Below are positions 17,817 to 26,049 of a stretch of DNA of 64,000 nt, piece after piece; the stretch's first letter is position 1; each line of letters begins with the position of its first letter. The translations under genes were made by a program, and so were the position numbers. Origin of the DNA: Sphingobium herbicidovorans (lineage in GTDB: Bacteria; Pseudomonadota; Alphaproteobacteria; Sphingomonadales; Sphingomonadaceae); contig NZ_CP020538.1 in NCBI RefSeq assembly GCF_002080435.1, positions 1,178,001 to 1,242,000 of the forward strand, in the 5' to 3' direction. The notes beneath the pieces are model-generated. The model ran no database searches. It had not been told where the DNA came from and saw only the letters and a program-made list of their open reading frames with translations.

Positions 17817-18479
17817 ATGGCCGATCGTTTCAACACCGTTGCAGGCTGGGCGTTGTTTGCGGGGATCGTTGCGCTGGGTGGCGGTATCGTCAGCTCCAAA
17901 TATTTCCACTCCGAGCGTCCTGAAAAGATGGGCTACGCGATCGAAGGCGTGGAAGCAGAGGGCGAAGGCGCCGCCGCCGGACCGGGCCTCAACACCCTGC
18001 TCGCCAGCGCGGACGTCGCGGCCGGTGAAAGGGTGTTCGCCAAGTGCGCCGCCTGCCACACCGTGAACCAGGGCGGCGCAAACGGCATCGGCCCCAACCT
18101 CTTCGGCACCGTGGGCGAAGCCATCGGCCAGGGCCGGGGCGGCTTTGCCTTCTCGGACGCGCTCAAGAGCAAGGGCGGCGCGTGGACCTTCGAAAATCTC
18201 GATCACTGGCTGCAAAGCCCGCGCGAATTCGCGCCGGGGACGAAGATGACCTTCGCGGGCCTGGGCAACCCTGCCGATCGCGCCAACCTCATCGCCTGGC
18301 TGAACACGCAGGGTTCGAACCTGCCCCTGCCTGCCGCGGATGCCGCCCCGGCCGAAGCCAGCGCGACACCGGCTGAAGCTGCCGCAAACGCCACCAACGC
18401 TGCTGAAAGCGTCGAAGGCGCGGCTCCGGCCAATGCAGCCCCGGCAGGCGGCCCCGCTGCCCCGACCACCGGCAAGTAA
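17817..18479 (+). CDS. membrane-anchored class I cytochrome c (CycM/c552-like)
   Basis: 220 residues. The uncleaved N-terminal anchor (about 10-27) is followed by a linker and a cytochrome c domain with CAACH at 77-81 and the axial Met in TKMTFAGL (144). This is the architecture of the membrane cytochrome that passes electrons from bc1 to the terminal oxidase in alphaproteobacteria. The last 55 residues are an Ala/Pro-rich tail, unusual for the family and probably disordered. Start at ATG 17817; the frame is open further upstream but without conserved sequence. A strong terminator follows. Confidence 0.93.
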   Translation: MADRFNTVAGWALFAGIVALGGGIVSSKYFHSERPEKMGYAIEGVEAEGEGAAAGPGLNTLLASADVAAGERVFAKCAACHTVNQGGANGIGPNLFGTVGEAIGQGRGGFAFSDALKSKGGAWTFENLDHWLQSPREFAPGTKMTFAGLGNPADRANLIAWLNTQGSNLPLPAADAAPAEASATPAEAAANATNAAESVEGAAPANAAPAGGPAAPTTGK

Positions 18480-18511
18480 GGCGGGCCTGACCCACCATTG
18501 ATTGAAGTTCG

Positions 18512-18547
18512 ACGGGCGCGGCAGCGATTGCCGCGCCCGTTGCTTTG
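18512..18547 (+). terminator. terminator of the cytochrome c gene
   Basis: A perfect 12-bp stem (ACGGGCGCGGCA/TGCCGCGCCCGT) with a five-base loop lies 32 bases after the stop, followed by a weak T tract (TGCTTTG). Confidence 0.75.
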
Positions 18548-18647
18548 TTGGGGACAGTTAGATCGGGTTCCCGCGAATATCTTCCGCTTTCTACATACCC
18601 GCTGGCAGGAACCTTGGGGGCCATAGCAGACCAGCCGGCAGCAACCC

Positions 18648-18671
18648 GTCATGCCAGCGAAAGCTGGCATC
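18648..18671. repeat. short dispersed hairpin repeat, GTCATGCCAGC family, single copy
   Basis: GTCATGCCAGCGAAAGCTGG followed by CATC: a stem TGCCAGC/GCTGGCA with a GAAA-type loop. The same family occurs as an inverted doublet at 24811-24890. The rest of the gap 18548-18752 shows no gene or other motif. Confidence 0.75.
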
Positions 18672-18752
18672 CGCTCTCCCGGTCGCGCCCTATCAGTGAG
18701 ATCACCGCCTATGCTGACGGGACGAACTCTGCCTGGTCGAACTCAGCGGCCC

Positions 18753-20069
18753 TTATCGCGCCGCCACCAGCAGCTTGTCGATCTTGCGGCCATCCATATC
18801 GACGATCTCGAATCGCCATCCCTGATAGTCCGCGAAATCACCCACCTCCGGCAGGCGCTTCAACAGCCAGAGCGCGTGGCCAGCAACGGTTGCATAGTCC
18901 CGGTCCTCCGGCAGATCGATACCGATCCTGTCCGCCAGCAGATCGACGGGCATCTGCCCCGACACCAGCAAGCTGCCGTCCTCGCGTTCGACGACATCCG
19001 GTTCATCATGACCGCCACGATCAGATGCGAAATGCCCTGCAATGGCCGACAGCAGGTCGGCAGGCGTCGCGATTCCTTCGAAATGGCCATATTCATCATG
19101 GACCATCACCATGGGCACATCGGCGCGGCGCAGCACTTCCAGCGCGTCCATGGCGTCGACCTGATCGGGCACCACTTCCACCCGGCGCATCAACGCGCCC
19201 ACGTTGAGTCTCTCGCCCCGGAAAAGAGCCGTCATGATGTCGCGGGCCTGTACGACGCCGACAATGTCCTCAACCGTGCCGCGCCCCACCGGCAGCCGGG
19301 TGTGGGGCGTTTCGAGCAATCGGGCGCGGATCGTTTCATCATCGGCGCCGATGTCGATCCAGTCGACGTCCATGCGCGGCGTCATCACCTCGCGCACCGG
19401 GCGGTCGGCCAGCCGCACCACGCCGGAAATGATCGCCCGCTCGCTTTCCTCGATCACGCCTGATCTGCTGGCCTCCGCCACGATCAGGTGCAGCTCTTCG
19501 GCCGTCACATGGCTTTCGGATTCGCGTTTCAGCCCCAGCAGACGGAATATGATCGCGCTCGACCCGTCGAGTATCCAGACGATCGGGGCAGTGATCTTCG
19601 ACAACCACAGCATGGGCGTCGCCACGATCGCGGCGATGGGTTCGGGCGCGCGCAGGGCGAACTGCTTGGGCACCAGTTCGCCGACGATCAGCGAGGCGTA
19701 GGTGGTAAGGCCGATCACCAGTGCAAAGCCAAGATTGGCCGACGCGCTGGGCGACAGGCCCAACCAAAGCAGGCGTTCACCCACAGGCCCGCCCAGGCTG
19801 GCGCCCGAATAGGCGCCCGCAAGGATGCCAATCAATGTGATGCCGATCTGAACGGTGGACAGAAACTTTCCCGGATCGCTTGCCAGCAGCAACGCCGTCT
19901 GTGCGCCGCGCCGTCCGGCCTTCTCCATCGCCTGCAATCGCGGGCGGCGGGCGGACACGATCGCCAGCTCCGACATCGCAAAGACGCCGTTCAGCGCCAC
20001 CAGCGCCAAAATGATGACAAGGTCTGCCCAAGGGAAGGGCGTCGGAGCGTGCGGGGGGATCATGGCCAT
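18753..20069 (-). CDS. CNNM/CorC-type membrane protein (DUF21, CBS pair, CorC-HlyC domain)
   Basis: 438 residues. The N-terminal DUF21 membrane domain (about 15-185) includes ALNGVFAMSELAIVSARRPR and SLIVGELVPKQFALRAPEPI; two CBS motifs follow (TPRMDVDWIDIGADD; VPMVMVHDEYGHFEGIATP); a C-terminal transporter-associated domain follows (about 350-436). Formerly called hemolysins, these are now thought to be Mg2+ exporters or Co/Mg resistance proteins. It stands alone, convergent with cytochrome c. Confidence 0.92.
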   Translation of the reverse strand: MAMIPPHAPTPFPWADLVIILALVALNGVFAMSELAIVSARRPRLQAMEKAGRRGAQTALLLASDPGKFLSTVQIGITLIGILAGAYSGASLGGPVGERLLWLGLSPSASANLGFALVIGLTTYASLIVGELVPKQFALRAPEPIAAIVATPMLWLSKITAPIVWILDGSSAIIFRLLGLKRESESHVTAEELHLIVAEASRSGVIEESERAIISGVVRLADRPVREVMTPRMDVDWIDIGADDETIRARLLETPHTRLPVGRGTVEDIVGVVQARDIMTALFRGERLNVGALMRRVEVVPDQVDAMDALEVLRRADVPMVMVHDEYGHFEGIATPADLLSAIAGHFASDRGGHDEPDVVEREDGSLLVSGQMPVDLLADRIGIDLPEDRDYATVAGHALWLLKRLPEVGDFADYQGWRFEIVDMDGRKIDKLLVAAR

Positions 20070-20220
20070 GGTGGTCAGCTACGCCCTATAACCCTGTTGC
20101 TTGCTATTTCACAACCGTCCCCTCACCTCGCGTTCAGTTCGCTTGTGGAACAAATGCCCTTGCCGACCATTTGGTGAAGCATCCGATGCTTTCGGGCACG
20201 ATAAAAAGGGAATTGATTCT

Positions 20221-20901
20221 ATGCGGATTTCTCATCGCATCATGGGAGCTGCCGGTTTGGCCGCAATGCTGGCGACGGCGGCTTGCACGACTGATCCCAA
20301 CACCGGACAGCGGCAGATTTCGAAGGCAGCCATCGGCGGCATTGGCGGCGCGCTGGGCGGTTACCTGCTGGGCGACCTGGTCGGCGGCCGGCGCGACCGG
20401 ACGGAAAAGATCCTGGGCGCAGGCATCGGCGCGGTCGCGGGCGCTGGCATCGGCGCCTATATGGACGCACAGGAACGCAAGCTGCGGGAAGAAACCGCTG
20501 GCAGCGGCGTCGATGTGATTCGCGACGGCGACAATCTGGTGCTGCGCATGCCGTCCGGCATCACTTTCACCACCGACAGCGCAGCCGTTCAGCCACAATT
20601 CCGGCCTACGCTGAGCGATGTCGCATCTGTCCTGTCGCAATATCCCAAAACCTATATCGACGTGTACGGCCATACCGACAGCGACGGCTCGGACGCCTAT
20701 AACCAGACGCTGTCCGAACGCCGCGCCCAGTCGGTGGCGGATTATCTGACCACCAATGGGGTTCAGTCGGCGCGTATTGCAACGCGCGGCTTCGGCGAAA
20801 CCCAGCCGATCGCCTCGAACGAAACGGCAGAAGGCAAGGCAAGCAACCGCCGCGTCGAAATCAAGATCGCGCCCGTGACGGAAAACGACCTGCGCACCTG
20901 A
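20221..20901 (+). CDS. OmpA-family lipoprotein with glycine-zipper (YiaD-like)
   Basis: 226 residues. A lipobox TAAC (Cys 22) anchors it to the outer membrane. A glycine-zipper region (about 35-85; GGIGGALGGYLLGDLVGG and GAGIGAVAGAGIGAYM) is followed by an OmpA-type peptidoglycan-binding domain (about 115-220) with TYIDVYGHTDSDGSDAYNQT, LSERRAQSV and NRRVEIKI. It probably tethers the outer membrane to the cell wall. Start at ATG 20221, giving a clean lipoprotein signal; the open frame upstream is not conserved. Confidence 0.93.
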   Translation: MRISHRIMGAAGLAAMLATAACTTDPNTGQRQISKAAIGGIGGALGGYLLGDLVGGRRDRTEKILGAGIGAVAGAGIGAYMDAQERKLREETAGSGVDVIRDGDNLVLRMPSGITFTTDSAAVQPQFRPTLSDVASVLSQYPKTYIDVYGHTDSDGSDAYNQTLSERRAQSVADYLTTNGVQSARIATRGFGETQPIASNETAEGKASNRRVEIKIAPVTENDLRT

Positions 20902-20906
20902 CCCGC

Positions 20907-21455
20907 TCAGGCCGGGGTAGCAAGGCCCCGCGTCATCATGCCAAGCGCCGCCCGCTCCATCGCTGGAGCGGGCGGCAATCGGCCATCCAGAGCCAGCGTC
21001 GCCAGTCCGTGCACCAACCCCCAGCAGGCAAGCGCTCCAGCCTCCGCATCCGTCGGACATAGCTGTTCGACCCGTCGGGCCATCAAACGATAGGCTCCTC
21101 GGCACTCGTCATGCGGCAGGGCCAGCCCGGCATTGTCGGCGAACATCAGTTGGAACAGGGCGGGATGCGTCCGGGCAAAGCCGATATAGGCCAGGCCCTG
21201 CGCCGTCAGCGCCTCAGCGGGATCGTCAACCGCGTCTGCCTCCCGCGCGACCGCCTCCATCAACCCAAATCCGCGCAGGGCGACCGCCGCCAGCAGCGCA
21301 GACTTGTCCTCAAAATGGCGATAAGGGGCCATGGCCGACACCCCAGCCGCCCGCGCCACCGCGCGCAAGCTGACGTCGGCGCCGCCCTCTTCCACCAATG
21401 CCAGCGCGCGATCGACCAGACGATCATGCAACGAAGGACTATCTGCCGAAACCAT
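20907..21455 (-). CDS. TetR/AcrR-family regulator
   Basis: 182 residues. The N-terminal helix-turn-helix reads LRAVARAAGVSAMAPYRHFE followed by DKSALLAAVA; the C-terminal domain is of the WHG type (AYIGFARTHPALFQLMFAD). Its start codon lies inside the first of two ATGTTTACAC direct repeats that separate it from the divergent DUF4188 gene. It therefore most likely represses itself and that gene. Confidence 0.9.
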   Translation of the reverse strand: MVSADSPSLHDRLVDRALALVEEGGADVSLRAVARAAGVSAMAPYRHFEDKSALLAAVALRGFGLMEAVAREADAVDDPAEALTAQGLAYIGFARTHPALFQLMFADNAGLALPHDECRGAYRLMARRVEQLCPTDAEAGALACWGLVHGLATLALDGRLPPAPAMERAALGMMTRGLATPA

Positions 21456-21490
21456 GTTTACACTGTAATCCTCAAGGGCTATGTTTACAC
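21454..21490. promoter_or_regulatory. paired operator for the second TetR regulator
   Basis: ATGTTTACAC occurs at 21454-21463 and again at 21481-21490 in the same orientation, 27 bp apart. The first copy overlaps a perfect palindrome TTACACTGTAA (21458-21468); the second continues TTACACCATAA, a decayed palindrome. The spacing of 27 bp places the sites at different faces of the helix. Binding by the adjacent TetR protein is inferred. Confidence 0.6.
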
Positions 21491-21513
21491 CATAAAAAGG
21501 AAGGAGCGATTCG

Positions 21514-21966
21514 ATGCAATCCCGCCAGTCCGTCGATCTGTCCGCCTATCCCGACCTTATCGTCATCATGCTCGGCTTCCGCGTATCCACCCTGCGCGGC
21601 TTCGCGTCGCTGCTGGGCATTGGCAAAGGCCTGCGCGCCATTGCGGCGAGCCCGCCCGAAGGCTTGCTGGCGCACGAACAATGCCTGTTCGCGCTCAACC
21701 ATGTCGGCATCCGCCAATATTGGCGCGACCTCGAAAGCCTGGAGCGATTCACACGCTCCGCGCCACATGCGGGTTGGTGGCGCGACTTTGCAAAACTCAG
21801 CCGCGGCGCGGGATTTTGGCACGAAACCTATGCGCGCAACGGCGCGATGGAGGCGCTCTACGCCAACATGCCCTCGCCCATGGGCTTCGGCCGCTTCGCC
21901 CCGCCGCTCGATCCGGTCGGCCCGTTCCTGACGGCGCGCGCGCGAATGGGGCGCAAGGCGGCCTAG
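21514..21966 (+). CDS. DUF4188-type (monooxygenase-like) protein
   Basis: 150 residues, cytoplasmic. Segments such as DLIVIMLGFRVSTLRGFASL near the start and later QYWRDLESLERFTRSAPHAG and FWHETY match the DUF4188 group, related to phenylacetaldoxime dehydratase-like and dimeric alpha/beta-barrel monooxygenase proteins. The reaction is unknown. Divergence from a TetR gene with shared operators suggests induction by a small molecule. Its TAG stop overlaps the opposing marC stop within CTAG. Confidence 0.75.
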   Translation: MQSRQSVDLSAYPDLIVIMLGFRVSTLRGFASLLGIGKGLRAIAASPPEGLLAHEQCLFALNHVGIRQYWRDLESLERFTRSAPHAGWWRDFAKLSRGAGFWHETYARNGAMEALYANMPSPMGFGRFAPPLDPVGPFLTARARMGRKAA

Positions 21967-22580
21967 AAGCTCGCTTTCAGCCCATCGATCACAAACTGCG
22001 CCGCCAGCGCCGCCAGCAGCACGCCGAGCAACCGGGTAATCACCGCCTCGATCTTGCTGCCGAGCCGCGCCATGATCGGCCCCGCCGCCAACAGCGAACC
22101 CAGCATCAGCACGAGCGTCGCCACCACCGCCGCCACGACGACCAGCCGCTCGCCGATCCCTTCCGCCTGCGACATCAGCAGCATCACCGTGGCGATGGAC
22201 CCCGGCCCCGCGATCATCGGCATCGCCATCGGAAAGACCGACACATCCTCCACTTCGGGCGTTTCGGCGATCTTGTGCGCCCGGTCCTCGCGCCGCTGGG
22301 TGCGCTTTTCGAACACCATGTCCATCGCAATGATGAACAGCATGATGCCGCCCGCGATGCGGAAGCTGTCGAGCGCGATGCCGAGCACGCCCAGCAACTG
22401 CTTTCCCCACAGCGCAAAGACCAGCAATATGGCCGCCGCGATCCCCACCGCCCGCACCGCCATGGCCCGCCGCTGCGCATGGGTCGCTCCAGTCGTCAGG
22501 CTGGCATAGATGGGCGCGCATCCCGGCGGGTCGATGACCACGAACAAGGTTACGAAAGCGGAAATGAACAGCTCGATCAT
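21963..22580 (-). CDS. MarC-family integral membrane protein
   Basis: 205 residues with about six transmembrane helices. Family segments include TLFVVIDPPGCAPIYASLT and SVFPMAMPMIAGPGSIATVM. Despite the name, MarC proteins are not proven drug-resistance factors; some act as amino acid or sugar exporters. The ATG overlaps the upstream gene's stop as ATGA, so it is coupled to the folD run. Its stop overlaps the opposing DUF4188 stop. Confidence 0.92.
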   Translation of the reverse strand: MIELFISAFVTLFVVIDPPGCAPIYASLTTGATHAQRRAMAVRAVGIAAAILLVFALWGKQLLGVLGIALDSFRIAGGIMLFIIAMDMVFEKRTQRREDRAHKIAETPEVEDVSVFPMAMPMIAGPGSIATVMLLMSQAEGIGERLVVVAAVVATLVLMLGSLLAAGPIMARLGSKIEAVITRLLGVLLAALAAQFVIDGLKASF

Positions 22581-23221
22581 GCGCCCGGCGCCGCCACCCG
22601 GTCGTCGATCACCATTTCATAATCGCTGCCGTTCCAGACGCGCACGCTGATCCGGCGGCTGCCATCGGCGGCGACGTCTGCGCTCCAGGTCAGGCTGTCG
22701 TCAGGCGTGGGAGCGGGCTGCTTCGCGCCGCCCTCCGGCGCGCGCGCGCGCCGTTTGCATGTCGCGACCTTGCCCACCAGAAATTCCGGCGTCTCGCGCG
22801 GCTGAGCCAGCGTGTCGCCATGATCGAGGATCCACTTCCACGCGCCCTTCTTGTCGCGCCGCCAGATCGTCGTGAAATAGCCCACCGATCCGTCCGGCCG
22901 CTGCCAGTTGCCCGTGCTCGCGGCAAGATTGCCGTCGCAGGACACATGAACGACCGATGGCGTCCAGCTTACCGGCTTGGGCGGATCGTCCCGTCCGTTC
23001 AGCCATTGTTTCGCCAGCACCCGCTGCGGCGTGAACATCACGGCGTCATCGGCGGCGGTCTGGCGAAAGGCGGTCCATTGCCCCTTGTCCCGCGCCAGCC
23101 GGTTAAACGCGATCTCGGCGGCAAATACGGAACTGGGATCAGGCTGGTAACGCATCGGCGGACGCGCCGCGACCAGCCCGACAAGACTGACCGCGAGCAG
23201 CAGCGCCCGCCCTGCCTTCAC
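22577..23221 (-). CDS. secreted protein with NTF2-like fold, function unknown
   Basis: 214 residues starting at GTG 23221, which overlaps the folD stop as GTGA. From this start the protein has a signal peptide ([20 protein letters not shown]). The mature part has an NTF2/DUF4440-like pattern: [20 protein letters not shown], then [20 protein letters not shown]. An ATG further in would remove the signal peptide. The longer open frame upstream crosses folD and is not protein-like. Position between folD and marC, with overlaps on both sides, shows co-translation; no substrate can be named. Confidence 0.8.
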   Translation of the reverse strand: MKAGRALLLAVSLVGLVAARPPMRYQPDPSSVFAAEIAFNRLARDKGQWTAFRQTAADDAVMFTPQRVLAKQWLNGRDDPPKPVSWTPSVVHVSCDGNLAASTGNWQRPDGSVGYFTTIWRRDKKGAWKWILDHGDTLAQPRETPEFLVGKVATCKRRARAPEGGAKQPAPTPDDSLTWSADVAADGSRRISVRVWNGSDYEMVIDDRVAAPGA

Positions 23222-24111
23222 AGGCCCTCCGGCTTCGCCAGCCCCGCCCGCGCATGGGCGGCAACCAGCGTATTGCGCAGCAGCACCGCAATGGTCATCG
23301 GACCCACGCCGCCCGGCACGGGGGTAATCGCCCGGACATGGGCCAACGCTTCGGCGGTGGCGACATCGCCCACGATGCGGCTCTTGCCATCTTCGGTATC
23401 GGTGACGCGGTTGATGCCGACATCGATCACGGTCGCGCCGGGCCTGATCCATTCGCCCTTGACCATTTCCGCCCGGCCCACCGCCGCCACCACGATGTCG
23501 GCGCGGTGCACGACCGACGCCAGATCCCGCGTCCGGCTGTGCGCGATGGTGACGGTGCAATTTTCAGCCAGCAGCAGCTGCGCCATCGGCTTGCCCACGA
23601 TGTTGGAGCGGCCCACGACCACCGCCTCCATGCCCGACAGGTCGCCCAGTTCGTCCTTCAGCAGCATGATGCAGCCCAGCGGCGTGCAGGGCACCAGCGC
23701 CTCCTGCCCCGTGGCGAGCCGCCCGGAATTGACGACATGGAATCCATCCACATCCTTGGCCGGGTCGATCGCGCCGATCACCGCCGACTCGTCGATATGG
23801 CCGGGCAAGGGCAATTGCACGAGGATGCCGTCCACGCGGTCATCGGCGTTCAATTCCTCGACCAGGTCGAGCAGTTCCTCTTCGCCGATACTCGCGGGCA
23901 GCTTGAATTCCAGGCTTTCCATGCCCGCCTCGACCGTCATCTTGCCCTTGTTACGGACATAGACGGAACTGGCCGGATCCTCACCCACCAGCACAACCGC
24001 CAGGCCGGGTTTGCGCCCGGTGCTTTTGACGAAGGCGGCAACGCCGTCCGCGACCTTGCCCCGCAGCGCTGCGGCATAAGCCTTGCCGTCGATGATCTTG
24101 CCGATGGTCAT
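23218..24111 (-). CDS. folD: bifunctional methylenetetrahydrofolate dehydrogenase/cyclohydrolase
   Basis: Interconverts 5,10-methylene-THF, methenyl-THF and 10-formyl-THF in the cytoplasm, feeding purine and methionine synthesis. 297 residues: [11 protein letters not shown] holds the catalytic Tyr and Lys, followed by [12 protein letters not shown], the NADP-site motif [16 protein letters not shown], and [16 protein letters not shown] at the C-terminus. ATGA overlap with the YggU gene upstream and GTGA overlap downstream mark a coupled run yggT-yggU-folD. Confidence 0.97.
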   Translation of the reverse strand: MTIGKIIDGKAYAAALRGKVADGVAAFVKSTGRKPGLAVVLVGEDPASSVYVRNKGKMTVEAGMESLEFKLPASIGEEELLDLVEELNADDRVDGILVQLPLPGHIDESAVIGAIDPAKDVDGFHVVNSGRLATGQEALVPCTPLGCIMLLKDELGDLSGMEAVVVGRSNIVGKPMAQLLLAENCTVTIAHSRTRDLASVVHRADIVVAAVGRAEMVKGEWIRPGATVIDVGINRVTDTEDGKSRIVGDVATAEALAHVRAITPVPGGVGPMTIAVLLRNTLVAAHARAGLAKPEGL

Positions 24112-24437
24112 GCTGCCTCAACCCGTTCCCTGATGATGGTGGACAGGCGCTTCAGCGCTAACGCTTCACCCCCGCCCTTGATCCGCAGCCGCTTTAGCCG
24201 GTTGCTGTCCCCCGATTCCAGCGAAATCGCGCTACGCGGCCAATCCAGCGCCTTGGCCAGCAGCACGATCAGCGCCGTGTTCGCCCTGCCCTTTTCGGGC
24301 GCCGCACGCACGCGGGCGCGCAACCAGTCCTCGCCCTTCTCGTCTGTCCAGCATCCGCCCCACTCATCGCGCGCAGCGCCAGGCGTCAGGCGAATGCTGA
24401 CCAGCAGGTCGTTTCCGTCCTGCCTCCAGACGCTCAC
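24108..24437 (-). CDS. YggU/DUF167 family protein
   Basis: 109 residues. DUF167 hallmarks are [18 protein letters not shown] and [20 protein letters not shown], ending with [11 protein letters not shown]. The family is conserved but of unknown function, and often sits beside YggT, as here: its ATG overlaps the YggT stop (ATGA). It also overlaps folD downstream. Confidence 0.92.
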   Translation of the reverse strand: MSVWRQDGNDLLVSIRLTPGAARDEWGGCWTDEKGEDWLRARVRAAPEKGRANTALIVLLAKALDWPRSAISLESGDSNRLKRLRIKGGGEALALKRLSTIIRERVEAA

Positions 24438-24724
24438 ACCTGTCCGAAGATCGGCGGCAATATGGCCTGGCGGATGATAAGGATCGCCAGCAGAACGACC
24501 ATCGGCGAAAGGTCGAGGGCGCCCAGATCCGGCATGACGCGGCGGATGGGGTTATAAATGGGCGCCGTCATCCGGTCGAGCGCGACCATGACCGTGCGGA
24601 CCACGTCGCTGGAGGTGTTGATGACATTAAAGGCAATCAGCCAGCTCATGATCGCCTGGATGATGATGATCCACCACAGCACATCGAGCAGGATGACGAT
24701 GATCTGATAGAGCGCGTAGGCCAT
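24434..24724 (-). CDS. YggT family membrane protein
   Basis: 96 residues with two hydrophobic segments (about 4-30 and 72-92). It has the YggT-type loop DRMTAPIYNPIRRVMPDLG. Family members are implicated in osmotic shock resistance or cell-division-linked membrane assembly, without a defined activity. First gene of the yggT-yggU-folD run. Confidence 0.92.
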   Translation of the reverse strand: MAYALYQIIVILLDVLWWIIIIQAIMSWLIAFNVINTSSDVVRTVMVALDRMTAPIYNPIRRVMPDLGALDLSPMVVLLAILIIRQAILPPIFGQV

Positions 24725-24810
24725 GTGGTCTCCAAATTGACTGCGGATGCTCTAGCCGAGGGGGACAGCACGCGACAAGGCTTAGCGGAGGATTTGCTGC
24801 CTGTTCCTTC

Positions 24811-24890
24811 GTCATGCCAGCAAAAGCTGGCATCTCTCCTCTCAACGACACAGCCCAACCGGAGGAGGTCCCAGCTTCCGCTGGGATGAC
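24811..24890. repeat. inverted doublet of the GTCATnCCAGC hairpin repeat
   Basis: Copy one (24811-24834) is GTCATGCCAGCAAAAGCTGG then CATC; copy two (24867-24890) is the same element inverted, reading on the minus strand GTCATCCCAGCGGAAGCTGG then GACC. One stem base pair is swapped between copies, so both still fold. It lies between argB and yggT, downstream of argB. Confidence 0.8.
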
Positions 24891-24905
24891 GAACTGCTCC
24901 GCAAC

Positions 24906-25811
24906 TTACCGGCGCACTAAAGTACCCGCACCGCGCCTGGTGAAGATTTCCAGCAGCATCGCATGGGGCACCCGCCCGTCCAGGATGACGGCGGCGTCCA
25001 CGCCACCCTCGACCGCCTTCACACAGGTTTCCAGCTTGGGAATCATGCCGCCGCTGATCGTGCCGTCTTCCTGCAACACCCGGATTGCCGCCGGATCAAG
25101 GTCCGTCAGCAACTGGCCCTGCTTGTCCAGCACGCCCGGAACATCGGTCAGCAGGAAGAAGCGCGACGCCTGAAGCTCCGACGCAATCGCGCCCGCCATC
25201 GTGTCGGCATTGACATTATAGGTATGGCCGTCCGCGCCAATTCCCACAGGGGCAACCACCGGAATGATGCCACTTTGCGTCAGCGTGTCGAGGATGCTGC
25301 GGTCAACCTTCACCGGATCGCCGACGAAGCCCAGATCGACATTGCGCTCGATCCCCGAATTGGGATCGGCCTGCCGCTTGCCCAGCACCTTTTCGCACAG
25401 GACCAGGCCGCCATCCTTGCCGGAAATGCCCACGGCCCGGCCACCGGCGCCCGCGATCCAGCCGACGATTTCCTTGTTGATCGATCCTGCCAGAACCATT
25501 TCGGCAATCTGCGCGGTTTCCTTGTCGGTGACGCGCAGGCCGCCAATAAACTGCGATTCGACGCCCAGCTTCTGCAGCATCGCGCCGATCTGCGGACCGC
25601 CGCCATGGACAACGACGACATTGATGCCGACCGCTTTCATCAGCACGACATCCTCGGCGAAATCGCGCGCCGCTTCGGGATCGCCCATGGCGTGGCCGCC
25701 ATATTTCACGACAAATGTCTGCCCCGCATAACGCTGCATATAGGGCAAGGCCTCGACAAGGGTTTCAGCCTTCGCGAGGAGCGCGGGATCAGGGGCGTGC
25801 TTGCTGTTCAT
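24906..25811 (-). CDS. argB: acetylglutamate kinase
   Basis: Phosphorylates N-acetylglutamate in arginine synthesis. About 301 residues. The kinase motif [12 protein letters not shown] holds the phosphate-binding Lys and glycines, followed by [19 protein letters not shown]; the C-terminus holds [21 protein letters not shown] prefer ATG 25811 ([18 protein letters not shown]), where family similarity begins; an ATG at 25838 is also possible and neither has a Shine-Dalgarno. The sequence resembles arginine-sensitive, hexameric forms, but this cannot be decided by eye. It is far from argH. Confidence 0.95.
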   Translation of the reverse strand: MNSKHAPDPALLAKAETLVEALPYMQRYAGQTFVVKYGGHAMGDPEAARDFAEDVVLMKAVGINVVVVHGGGPQIGAMLQKLGVESQFIGGLRVTDKETAQIAEMVLAGSINKEIVGWIAGAGGRAVGISGKDGGLVLCEKVLGKRQADPNSGIERNVDLGFVGDPVKVDRSILDTLTQSGIIPVVAPVGIGADGHTYNVNADTMAGAIASELQASRFFLLTDVPGVLDKQGQLLTDLDPAAIRVLQEDGTISGGMIPKLETCVKAVEGGVDAAVILDGRVPHAMLLEIFTRRGAGTLVRR

Positions 25812-25904
25812 GCGCGCGCGCAATAGGGCCTTATCCATGCGGGGGCAAGTTTTGGGCTGTGCTGGTTTCGCGCAGGGGATGGGGAGGAATCGAACGCCAT
25901 CCCT

Positions 25905-25980
25905 CCGTTCGCCCTGAGCTTGTCGAAGGGCTGTTCGTTACGACAACAGGAATGGGCTTCGACAGGCTCAGCCCGAACGG
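25905..25980. repeat. inverted doublet of the CCGTTCGCCCTGAGC hairpin repeat
   Basis: Copy one (25905-25931) and copy two (25954-25980) are 27-base inverted copies. In copy one the stem is GCCCT/AGGGC; in copy two it is GGGCT/AGCCC, so both arms changed together. A third copy is at 42315-42341. The rest of the gap 25839-26049 holds no gene. Confidence 0.85.
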
Positions 25981-26049
25981 TTCGGGAAGCTATTAACTCC
26001 TCCGCATCCTCTGCGCCTCTGCGTAAGCAAAAACCGGTCAACCTCGCCC

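Noticed and set aside
22577..23560. Longer form of the NTF2-like protein reaching into folD
   Set aside because: The added part is folD read out of frame; GTG 23221 overlaps the folD stop and starts a signal peptide.
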